DNA of 64,000 bases. Source: Pollenia angustigena. Its lineage: Eukaryota > Arthropoda > Insecta > Diptera > Polleniidae. Below the pieces are notes generated by a model. It searched no databases. It saw nothing but the letters and a program-made list of their open reading frames with translations, and was not told the DNA's origin. The stretch is taken from the NCBI GenBank assembly GCA_930367215.1, contig OV884058.1, positions 107,841,802 to 107,905,801 of the forward strand. Direction: 5' to 3'. The translations under genes were made by a program, and so were the position numbers. Numbering within the stretch: the stretch's first letter is position 1; each line of letters starts with the position of its first letter. This document shows, one piece after another, positions 55,831 to 64,000 of the stretch.

Positions 55831-56314
55831 TTTAGTAAATATATCCTCGAGGTATACCCATTTACCCGTTCCCCTTATTCTGGATATATCGGCAAATCTG
55901 AAGTATCGCCAATATATCAGTATCGGTGTTCGTTTAATCCCTAATTGGCACTTACCTATCGGCGACTAAATCGTAGATAGTGTCAACAATATTGTCATCA
56001 ACGACACAACGACAAAGTAATGTCGCTAATCGGGCATTAACGACTTTATGAGAAAAAAGTCGCTTATATAATCGCCAGTGACAACTTTAACCACATTGTT
56101 ACCCATATGATCATTAACGACAATATGCATAATAATGTCGCTCACATTGTCGTTTACGACTTAAGTGCCCTTTGTTCGAAAAGTCGTCGACGATTTGCAT
56201 GGGCTGTCGCCAGCATGTCGTCAGGGATTTACTATGGCTCTTGTACGCGTCCTCGACGTTGTCTTGAAGACATGCCAACTGGGAAAATAATAGCTACGTT
56301 TTACACTTAACTAA

Positions 56315-57257
56315 TAGTGCATTTACACCTACGCCATAAACAGGTTATAAGTTGTTTATGATGATAAACTAGTTTGAGAAACTTGTTTATCCATACAAAT
56401 TATAAACACGTTTGTAACTAGCTTTTGATTATCTCATATATCACTAGTTACAAACAACCAGTTTTTGTTAATGCAACTCTGTTTTTCAAATTTTATTCTG
56501 GCAATGCTGGTGATATTTGACATTTCCTCAAAAATAAAAAAAAATCAAGTAAAAAAGAATTTACTTTTATCTGTAAAAAAAAAAGCCAAATAATAGTAAG
56601 AAAAATAAAATAAACAAAGTAATGTTTAAAAAAATTCCAAATTTATAAGAAATTTTAGTTTTTTTACATATTTTCTTTTAGATGGACAACGGAAATAAAA
56701 GGTTTGTTTAAGGTGCTATCAGACGGGATGTATTTTACATATGTACTGTCAAATTTTCCATCTGTAAAAGTTGTACACATCGTGTGATACATATGAAACT
56801 TTGCATGTGTAAAAAACATGTGGAAATACATATGTAAATTTTTCGATTAGAACACGCTCTATTTTCCTGTGGTAAACATAAACAAAACAGCTGGTTTGTT
56901 TTGAAACGTAAACAAAAGTCAGCTTTTGTTTACATTTATAGGTTATGTCATAAGGAAAAACATAAGCAGGTGTGATAGCAAAAATTATGAATCGTATGTA
57001 AAATGGAAATTTTGACATACATACGGAATTACATATGGGAAAGAAAAGTGACAGTACATATGTAAAATACATCCCGTCTGATAGCACCTTTATATGTTCG
57101 TATGTATGTGCATCAACGTTTTTTTTTTATTATTGGGGCTAAGAACTTGTCAAAGATAAACAACGTAACTGTCAAAAATGCTGATGTAAACGGTATAGTT
57201 TATGAAAGTAGTTTACGATCGTAAACTAGTTTGAAAATTACAAGTGTAAATGCACTA
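56315..57257. mobile_element. TIR element, ends TAGTGCATTTACAC
   Basis: Left TAGTGCATTTACACCT and right GTGTAAATGCACTA are inverted. AAACTAGTTTGA occurs near both ends. A PIF-type MITE is inserted inside. Target duplication uncertain (TA possible). Confidence 0.65.
56711..57089. mobile_element. PIF-like MITE with perfect 41-bp TIRs, TSD TTA
   Basis: Ends AGGTGCTATCAGACGGGATG onward and its exact inverse for 41 bp, flanked by TTA at 56708-56710 and 57090-57092. 379 bp. The minus-strand open frame inside is a repeat artefact. Confidence 0.85.
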
Positions 57258-57589
57258 TAACTTGAATGTTAAGTTTGTACTAAAAGCGATATTCACCACG
57301 CTTGTAGCAATTTTCAACATTAAATTTTCTTAGAATTCCATAAGCGTTAACAGCTCAGATTTTCGATAATTAATGTCAGCTGTTGTTAAAAATTTCGCGC
57401 CAAAAAAAAAAAAATTATTAAATAAAGGTTAAACAAAAAGTTTTTATATCTGTCACAATATAACCAAAAATCACAATAAAACACAAATTGTACGCAAACG
57501 CAAGAAATAAATTATTTGCCTGTTCAAGGATTTCGAACGTTCGAAATGGGAAAGTGATGCGTAAGCAAACAGTTTATCTTTTTGTTAAC

Positions 57590-57980
57590 ATAGCCAATCC
57601 TTTTCAAATGACAACCTCACCCTCTGTCCAGAAAGGACTTGGTGTCCCCTGTTTTAATTACAAACGAGGCCCTGTCGACCGATCTTAGGCAGTATAACCT
57701 TCACATCAGCACGGAGGAAATTCTGCTGCCACATGTGGAGTGTCAGTCAACCCTGAATGGTCACTGTGCGTCGCAGGAACTAGGAGATATGCGAACTCAG
57801 GTATCTCTGAAACGCTGGCTCTGAAAAACAGCACGTTTGGGTGCTTAGATAGCAGCCCTATCACCAAACTAGGAAGTGAAGGCTAGCAACCTACGCGACC
57901 AAATTTAAAATTGCTAACGAATCGTCCAGACGCCCTATGCTCCAGTAGGAGTTAAAGGAAATCATATATATATATATAAA
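57590..57980 (+). repeat. Possible LINE 3' end with TA microsatellite
   Basis: A GC-richer stretch ends CAGTAGGAGTTAAAGGAAATCA followed by a (TA)n run (57965-57978). The layout fits a LINE 3' terminus with a simple-repeat tail, but I cannot read a family motif, so the call is tentative. Confidence 0.35.
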
Positions 57981-58127
57981 TCGATAAACAGGCTGTAATA
58001 AAAAAAATACTGGCTTGCATAAAACAGTACTTTACGCAGATGCAAAAAAAAGGTACTATCGCACACTCAATTATAACTGCGGGTAAGAAATGGAACAAAT
58101 TTGCCATTTATTGTTGCAACATATTTA

Positions 58128-58269
58128 CATAGCGTCTTAACCTCACAATTTTTTGTCATACCAAACGTCAAACTTCATATTAAAAAAACGCTGACAAAAA
58201 TTTTCGACTTTTTTTTATATAGACTTTGACGTTTGGTAAGACAAAAAATTGTCAGGTGAAGACGCTATG
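58128..58269. mobile_element. MITE, ends CATAGCGTCTT, TSD TTA
   Basis: 142 bp. CATAGCGTCTTAACCTCACA and its inverse with two mismatches, then AATTTTTTGTC and ACCAAACGTCAAA continue the arms. TTA flanks both ends (58125-58127, 58270-58272). Confidence 0.8.
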
Positions 58270-58710
58270 TTAGAAAGGAAAACGACAACTTTTCACATTT
58301 TTTTATATATTTTTAGAATAGAACAAAAACCCGCGCGAACGGTAGCATACATGGAACATTTTTGTCAGAAAAAAAAAACACCATAAGTTTCGATTTACAA
58401 TTGCAAACAAAATATTTGAGGTGGTCAGTTAAATTATTTACCAGAACTTTTTATCGTGAGAATTAAAAAATATATTTTTTATTTACATTTAATAATAACT
58501 CATAAATCAAAAAGAGAATTCCTTAAAAATGGGTTAAATATTTAAAATTTCAAAAACCACTAACCAAAAAAATATCATCATAATTTTTCCAAATATTGGC
58601 AATCCAAACAGTTGGAATCGATTGATGTTTTCTTCAGCTGGTGTTTTAAATTATTGGTTAGTAGTGGCAGGGTGCTTTAAAAAAAACGTTATTGGTTTAT
58701 AATACTGATC

Positions 58711-59051
58711 CATAGATGGGCATTTTTCAGTACCAGTACTTTTTCAGTATTTTCTTTTTTTACTGCTTACTGAAAAAAAAATCAGTATTCAGGGGGAAAA
58801 AAATCAGTATTCAGTAAATATATATATATTTAATATATATAAATATGTACATATTTAATTTTTATTATTTATAATAATTTAATAAATAATAATTAATATT
58901 AGTATTTAATTTTTATTAAAAATGTTGACAAATTATAAGAATAATCTTTTTTTATATATATATATTTACTGAATACTGATTTTTTTTTTCAGTAATCAGT
59001 AAAAAAAGAAAATACTGAAAAAGTACTGGTACTGCAAAATGCCCATCTATG
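58711..59051. mobile_element. hAT MITE, ends CATAGATGGGCATTTT, perfect TSD
   Basis: Ends CATAGATGGGCATTTTTCAG and CTGCAAAATGCCCATCTATG, arms continue through AGTACCAGTACTTTTTCAGT. Perfect 8-bp target duplication TACTGATC at 58703-58710 and 59052-59059. AT-only core. Confidence 0.9.
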
Positions 59052-59059
59052 TACTGATC

Positions 59060-60339
59060 TACAAAAAACCGGATAGTTGTCTTAAGACACACAAAAAAAA
59101 AATAAAAATAAATAAATGAAGATCGCTTTGGTACACTTTACAAAACAATGGCAACGAACGGACTTGGTTGCTAAATCAACAAAATATTTGTTGTCGTTGT
59201 CATTCATCCAATGTGTACTATTTATTGTAGTTAAAATATTGTGGAAAACAAAAAATATGTATTCAACAGATTCAAATGATGAGATAATTTTTTTTTTCGG
59301 TTTGCCCCATAGACATTATACCCATTCATACTATGTACTAGTAGTCTGACTTTAAAGAGTCTTCTTTGTACTATCAGCGATATTATAATAAATTTTTTTT
59401 TTTCAAACGATTTTATATTTTTGAATTTAAAACACTTTGGAATGCAATTGTTGCACAACTGCGAACAGTAATATACTTTAAAAACTCGGCATAGTACTGA
59501 TGATGCTGATGACAATAATTTGTTTTGATTCCGTTGGTTTTGTGTGCAAAGTTGAATTTTGTTATGGGATGAATGGCTGGGGCTGATGATTGGCTGTGGA
59601 GATAATGCTACCATTACATTTAGTACTCAGACTACTGGATTACCCAACCAGTTTAATTATTACAAATGCAATGCGTTTTTTAAAGCATTCAATAGATTCA
59701 ATTATTTTGCAAGCAGTATAAAAAGGAAAAAATAAAGCAAATAAAAGGTGACAACATCTTTGTCAGCTTTAAACCATGCAACAGACGTAAAACATGTAAC
59801 ATACTGTAATTTATGTTGGAATTTGCTTTATCCTTAAAATGCAATAATTACCAATCGATTGAATTAAATGAGTTGTTTAAACTTTAAAAAAAATCCGTGA
59901 TGCACTATCAAAACAAACAAAAATCTAGGAAATTTATTCACATTTTTTCTTTGTGGTTTTTCAATTACAAAATATCTAAAACAAGCCGTTTACAGCACTT
60001 GTCTGTTTGTTGTCGTCTGTCGTTTGATAACATGACAAACGTGATCTTTTTTTAAAAAAGAAAGCAGCTTATTATGCATCTTGTTTTGAGGCCATAATTC
60101 CTTATATTTTATAAACACTTTTTTGCATCCGTATTTTTGTAGTACATACTGCGTAATCTTTTCTAGGGTTACCAAAATGCATATTCTACGTTTGTTTCAA
60201 GAGAACCGATTTTATTTTCAATATTTTATCTTTTTAGTAAAACTAGCGTAACGCGGTGCGCTTTGCTTTCTTTATAGAAATAAAAATTTGTAAATTAAAT
60301 TAGTATGTTGTTATTTTATTGAACTGTTCATGGTTTTTA
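59060..60339. other. No gene recognised
   Basis: Open frames on both strands (to 127 codons, minus, 59231-59614) show no motif, splice sites or codon bias. AAAGAAAGCAGC and ordinary AT-rich DNA otherwise. Confidence 0.4.
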
Positions 60340-60490
60340 ATCCAAATTTTTTGAATATTTTTAATCAGGCTAAAGTTCATCAAATTTAATTTTCATTAAA
60401 TTATTTCTATGAAGAAAGGAGTTTTAGAACATGCAATTAATTAAAATTTATTGATAACTAGCTGACCCGGTCCGCGTTGCTGGCCCTAAG
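60340..60490 (+). repeat. Dispersed repeat ending in CTAGCTGACCCGG
   Basis: Shares its left 125 bp with 43010-43165, then continues ACTAGCTGACCCGGTCCGCG. The CTAGCTGACCCGG word is, from memory, a very widespread insect repeat end; the element type is not known to me. Confidence 0.5.
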
Positions 60491-60834
60491 CAAACATTAG
60501 TTTTGTATTACCACACACAAAAAAAATAATTTTCATATTTGAATACGAAAATCGCTTATTTTATCACAAAAATTTTTTTTTGCGATGACGATTTTTCCGG
60601 TATTGATAAAAAAGTTTGTAGGTATAATTGTTGAATTTTTAGTCAACAACACAGTTTTTTGAGTCAATAAAAAAAGTTGTTGCCCAAAATAATTTTTTTC
60701 AACAAAATGTTTGCGTGATTTGTTAAAATAAATTGTTGGAAATGTTGAATAAATCAAACAAAATGTTCGTCGAATTTTTATTTATTTATTAATTATGATG
60801 TGCTAAATTCCTAATTTTTATTTTTTTTAAAATA

Positions 60835-60950
60835 CACTAAAATTTATTGATGGGAAAGAAGCTAGTTCCTATTCGTATTTCGCTGGTTGCTTAGGCCAGA
60901 TCATCAGGAAACCAAAGACTTTGGAAAAACTAAACATATTATTTAACTAA
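60835..60950 (-). repeat. Repeat family X, inverted copy
   Basis: GGTTGCTTAGGCCAGATCAT and CAGGAAACCAAAGACTTTGG are the inverse of 17280-17330. Confidence 0.65.
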
Positions 60951-61034
60951 AACTGTAATGCGAATGAGAATTATGAGCTAAAAAAATGGACAATAGTTGT
61001 AAAAATACTGTCTTTACTTTGATTCTAATATTTT

Positions 61035-61973
61035 TATACCCTCCACCACAATTAGTTGTGAAGAGGGTATATTAAGTTTGTCATTCCGTGTGAAACTTTT
61101 TTATTATTCATCTCAGACCCCATAAAGTACATATATTCTGGGTCCTTGAGTAATTCTAAGTCGATTTAGCCATGTCCGTCTGTCTGTCCGTCTGTTGAAA
61201 ACACGCTCACTTTCGAACAACTCAAAAGAAATGAACAAACTTGGTGCCAAATTGCTTGTAGTTATCCTAAGCAGTTTGTGATTGAAATCCAGCAATATCG
61301 GTTCAGTAGGACCGGAGCTATGAATCAAAATGTGGAACCACCACCTAAAAAAATTGATAATTTTGTTACAAAAAATAACATAAATGCTGGAATAAGGCAC
61401 TGAATGAGATAAGCTTTTGCAAAAATTTGTTTTATTTGACTGGAAATCACGCTGTTAAATTTCGTGAAGATCCGTTCATAATTTACCCTAAGCCCCATAT
61501 AAACAATACTCCCGGAAAACAGTTAAGTACGCCTAAAACCGTACGTACGCTAGCGTAACAAAATTTGGTTCGTCACAGTTTTTTTGGACTTGAAATGATA
61601 CTGTGAAATTTCGTGAATATCGGTACATACTTTACCCTAGGCCCCATAGAAACCCTACTCCCGAAAAACAGTTTAGTACACCTAAAACCATAATTAATAA
61701 TGCTAGCAGAACAGAAATGGGTACGTCACAGTTTTAAAGGACTAGAAATGACGCTGTGAAATTTCGTGATGATCGGTCCATAATTTACACTTGGCCCCAT
61801 ATAAACCCTACTACCGGAAAACAGTTTAGTCGCCTAAAACCATAATTAATAACAAATCGTCACAGTTTAAGATAATAATAACATCATACAGATATTACTC
61901 CTTAAACATTCGAACTGTCGGTGGAGGGTATCAAAGATTCGGCACAGCCGAATATAGCACTCAAACTTGTTTT
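61035..61973 (+). mobile_element. Helentron (DINE-1-like), complete, three internal repeats
   Basis: Same start (TATACCCTCCACCACAATTA), GTCGATTTAGCCATGTCCGT block and end (TTCGGCACAGCCGAA, then CAAACTTGTTTTT) as 38856-39644. It has three internal units (from about 61440, 61591 and 61741) instead of two, which explains the extra 150 bp. The first 400 bp are nearly identical between the copies. Confidence 0.85.
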
Positions 61974-61980
61974 TATTGAA

Positions 61981-62189
61981 TATGACCGCATTTACATCTA
62001 TGCAATTTTTTTCTATTTTCTTTTAAAGTAGTTTCTACGAAACTCTTTTCACATTTACATTTTTTCAAGCATTTTTTCAACTTTTTCAACCCCGTTTTCT
62101 TCCCTACACCTCTTGCTAAAAAACAAAAAGTTGCATGCGAAAGTTGCGGCAAGTTGCGGCGTTAATTGCATAATGTAAATACGGTCTAT
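61981..62189. mobile_element. MITE, ends GACCGCATTTACATCTATGC
   Basis: The right end GCATAATGTAAATACGGTC is the inverse with small gaps. The interior has the direct repeat AAGTTGCGGC. Limits within a few bases are uncertain. It directly follows the Helentron end. Confidence 0.6.
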
Positions 62190-62540
62190 GAAGAAATATT
62201 TAATTATTTCATTATTAAATAGGTTTTATTGAGTGTTATTTTGAAAAGTGTAATTTTGATAAAATTTTTAATTGAATCAAATAAATAATTTGTAGTGTCC
62301 GACCGAACGCACTTTTTGAGACCGAACCCGAACTTCGGTAAACAATTGTACTTTTTTTAACAAACAAACCAAAATAAAATTTAGGGAAATTATTACATTT
62401 ACACTTTTGGAAGGATGCAACATGAAAAGATAAATTGCACTTTATATTTGCAAAAATATTTTATAGTTAAAAAATAATTAGTAATTGCTTTTTTAAGACA
62501 AAAAATAAAAAATACATTTCAAGTTTAATACAGTATACAT

Positions 62541-62919
62541 TAGGGCTATAACTTTTTCACACTTTTTGCGAAAATCAAAAACGGCATAGTATAGTCGTGT
62601 AGAACATTAAAAGTTATTAACAAAAAATATGATAGTTTTTTCGGATTGTTAAGAAAGTTCACGCAGGGATCGGGTTGAAGTTTGAAAATAACCATTTTAT
62701 CTCACGGAAATTGTAAAAAATATACACCTGAACTGCTTTAGATTTAAAAATGTTATTACGGTTTACAATTCATCGCGGTTCAAAATTTCTTAGAATGTTT
62801 AAAAATTTGCTTCCCTGAGTGAGGTTTTTTTCGCAAAACGACGGGAGACAGGTGTTTTCATTACTAAAACATTCTTGGTCATTCCGTCGTACTATGCCAA
62901 TAATTTGGTTATAGCCCTA
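62541..62919. mobile_element. hAT-type MITE, ends TAGGGCTATAAC, perfect TSD
   Basis: Left TAGGGCTATAAC and right GTTATAGCCCTA. Perfect 8-bp target duplication GTATACAT at 62533-62540 and 62920-62927. Subterminal CGGCATAGTATAGTCG and CGTCGTACTATGCC are inverted too. 379 bp. Confidence 0.9.
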
Positions 62920-63255
62920 GTATACATATTAGTACTCAAACCTCTACAATGTATTTTTTGAACTCGTTGGATTGTATTTTCTCTAAGTGGCGTTTCCCTG
63001 TCGGACTTTCATGAGCTAACTCAAAATTAGGCTGACTTATAGCTAACTCATTTTCAACTAACTTCAGAAATAACTTAAAGCTGATGCAGAAATAAACAAA
63101 CCTTAAAAAACATGAACATTAAAGTTGAAACTTTATTTTTTTCAAATATTTATTTTATTATAATTTTTAATCAGTTAACTGAGACAAATTTGTCTAGTTT
63201 TTTCAGAAAATTAAAACAAAAAAAATAAGATCAAAGTGCAAAAAGAATATAAATA

Positions 63256-63504
63256 ATATCGTTGGCTTGATATACAATCCTGCTTACTCCCTTTCAACAC
63301 ATTTTACAGAAGAGACAAAAAACTTTTTACTTTTCCTATTTTCTCCTTGAGAGGAAACCCAAAAATATAGTTGATTTGACACACTACAAGACTCAAATTT
63401 TAGAAAAACTACATGCTGTTCGACGAGGCGTATCTTTCTCTACCACACGGCATCCAAATCTTAAAAAGTGGATTTAGCAGGTTTTCATATTAAGCCGGCG
63501 ATAT
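63256..63504. mobile_element. M1 MITE copy, complete
   Basis: Ends ATATCGTTGGCTTGATATAC and CATATTAAGCCGGCGATAT. Interior closely matches 17777-18034. Confidence 0.8.
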
Positions 63505-63541
63505 GCTTTATACAAATAAAAAAATATATGTACAATATAAC

Positions 63542-63606
63542 GGAATCAGAACACCAGAATCCAGGTATGAAGCGATACCAATTTGGACAAAATTTAAAAT
63601 CAAGTT
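63542..63606 (+). CDS. Candidate exon before a 59-bp intron
   Basis: Plus-strand frame G-I-R-T-P-E-S-R-Y-E-A-I-P-I-W-T-K-F-K-I-K to a GTAAGT donor at 63607. Joined to 63666 it stays open. The true start is not known; the frame remains open upstream through AT-rich DNA. No domain recognised. Confidence 0.3.
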
Positions 63607-63665
63607 GTAAGTCTTAAAAGTACATTTTCCTATTCAATTAAAACATAGCATATTTTATATTACAG

Positions 63666-63737
63666 GCAATCCAAACACTTGCCAACATTTTTAAAACTGG
63701 AAAACTTTATAAGGGACAAAGTTTGTCCAACTAACAG
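63666..63737 (+). CDS. Candidate internal exon, 72 nt
   Basis: Bounded by an acceptor (TTATATTACAG) and a donor (CTAACAG then GTATGT). Intron 63607-63665 is 59 bp, the commonest fly intron size. The joined frame reads L-Q-S-K-H-L-P-T-F-L-K-L-E-N-F-I-R-D-K-V, without stops. Continuation is either via the acceptor at 63800 (17 further codons, then TAG at 63855) or via 63785 (open into the next MITE). Function unknown; it may be a relic. Confidence 0.35.
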
Positions 63738-63876
63738 GTATGTAAATGAGATTTATTTACTATATAACTGGAATGTTATCTTCAGTATATTTTCTTTAGA
63801 AAATCCTCAGTGTTTTTCATTCCTGAAACTAGTCACCAATGTTCTCCAAAATAGCGTTGTAAGTCGCAATTTATAC

Positions 63877-64000
63877 TATGAACATTTCTTGCCGTACAGA
63901 AAGAGTTTGTTGGTAAGGGGGCGACGCTGTATGCTTGACACTCTTTACTTCTTGCCTCTCTCGCCAACAAACTTTTTCTGTCCGGCAAGAAATGTCCATA
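63877..64000. mobile_element. MITE at the window edge, ends TATGAACATTTCTTGCCG
   Basis: Left TATGAACATTTCTTGCCGTA and right GGCAAGAAATGTCCATA are inverted, continuing through ACAGAAAGAGTTTGTTGG / CCAACAAACTTTTTCTGT. GC-richer core. The right boundary may lie beyond the window. Confidence 0.75.

Larger units (their letters stand above)
54735..56283. mobile_element. TIR element, ends CCCAGTTGGC, rich in GTCG words
   Basis: Left CCCAGTTGGC and right GCCAACTGGG are perfect. Both flanks of the interior are packed with TGTCG/CGACA words (54760-55130 and 55965-56270). Two hairpins of GCATGCATTTTGTCGTGTTT and its inverse ACGACAAAATGCATGC occur at 54950-54990 and 55050-55110. Contains an M1 MITE (55370-55621) and a LINE scrap. 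No transposase read. Confidence 0.7.

Noticed and set aside
55655..55969. Plus-strand 104-codon frame
   Set aside because: Antisense to a minus-strand LINE RNase H scrap and containing a 31-39-bp tandem duplication; no motif on the plus strand.
59231..59614. Minus-strand 127-codon frame
   Set aside because: Low-complexity, no domain, no splice context and codon use like the AT-rich background.

Overview
The window is AT-rich, intron-bearing nuclear DNA from a fly, most likely a large-genome brachyceran or calyptrate such as a blowfly or house-fly relative. The reasons are several dispersed repeats of the DINE-1/INE-1 (Helentron) type known from Drosophila, splice sites with 59-bp-class introns, and a dense mix of hAT, piggyBac, PIF/Harbinger, Tc1, Gypsy and LINE remnants. 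No bacterial operons, rRNA, clear tRNA or CRISPR features are present. The species call is inference.

Host coding sequence is scarce. I can support two exons of one minus-strand gene. A signal-peptide exon lies at 24250-24286 and an exon of 455 bases with a polyglutamine run at 11585-12039. They join in phase across a 12.2-kb intron packed with transposons, and the gene runs on out of the left edge. A possible TATA box lies at 24715-24720. A second, weaker candidate is a pair or trio of short plus-strand exons near 63.54-63.86 kb with a 59-bp intron.

Everything else is mostly repeats. 0-9 kb: hAT and LINE fragments and nested TIR elements. 9-24 kb: the host intron with a Tc1 remnant, Helentrons, a piggyBac-like element and a 3.6-kb composite holding a satellite-like array, a foldback and nested hATs. 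26.3-31 kb: a hairpin-type TIR element split by a near-intact Gypsy/mag-like LTR retrotransposon with 194-bp LTRs and a CCTCT target duplication. 31-39 kb: several hAT elements, one with a decayed unusual transposase, PIF-like MITEs and three copies of a 390-bp MITE, two of them in inverted orientation. 38-50 kb: Helentrons and a second TATCGATA-rich hAT. 50-64 kb: MITE clusters, LINE 3' ends and more Helentrons.

The most interesting signals are three. First, two related hAT elements carry arrays of the 8-mer TATCGATA, the exact DREF-binding motif of flies, at both ends; DREF is itself BED-finger/hAT-derived. Second, the LTR element has lost the leader and the N-terminal half of gag, so its reading frame runs straight through the primer-binding site. 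Third, a 70-bp perfect inverted repeat and a 390-bp inverted duplication could form long hairpin transcripts.
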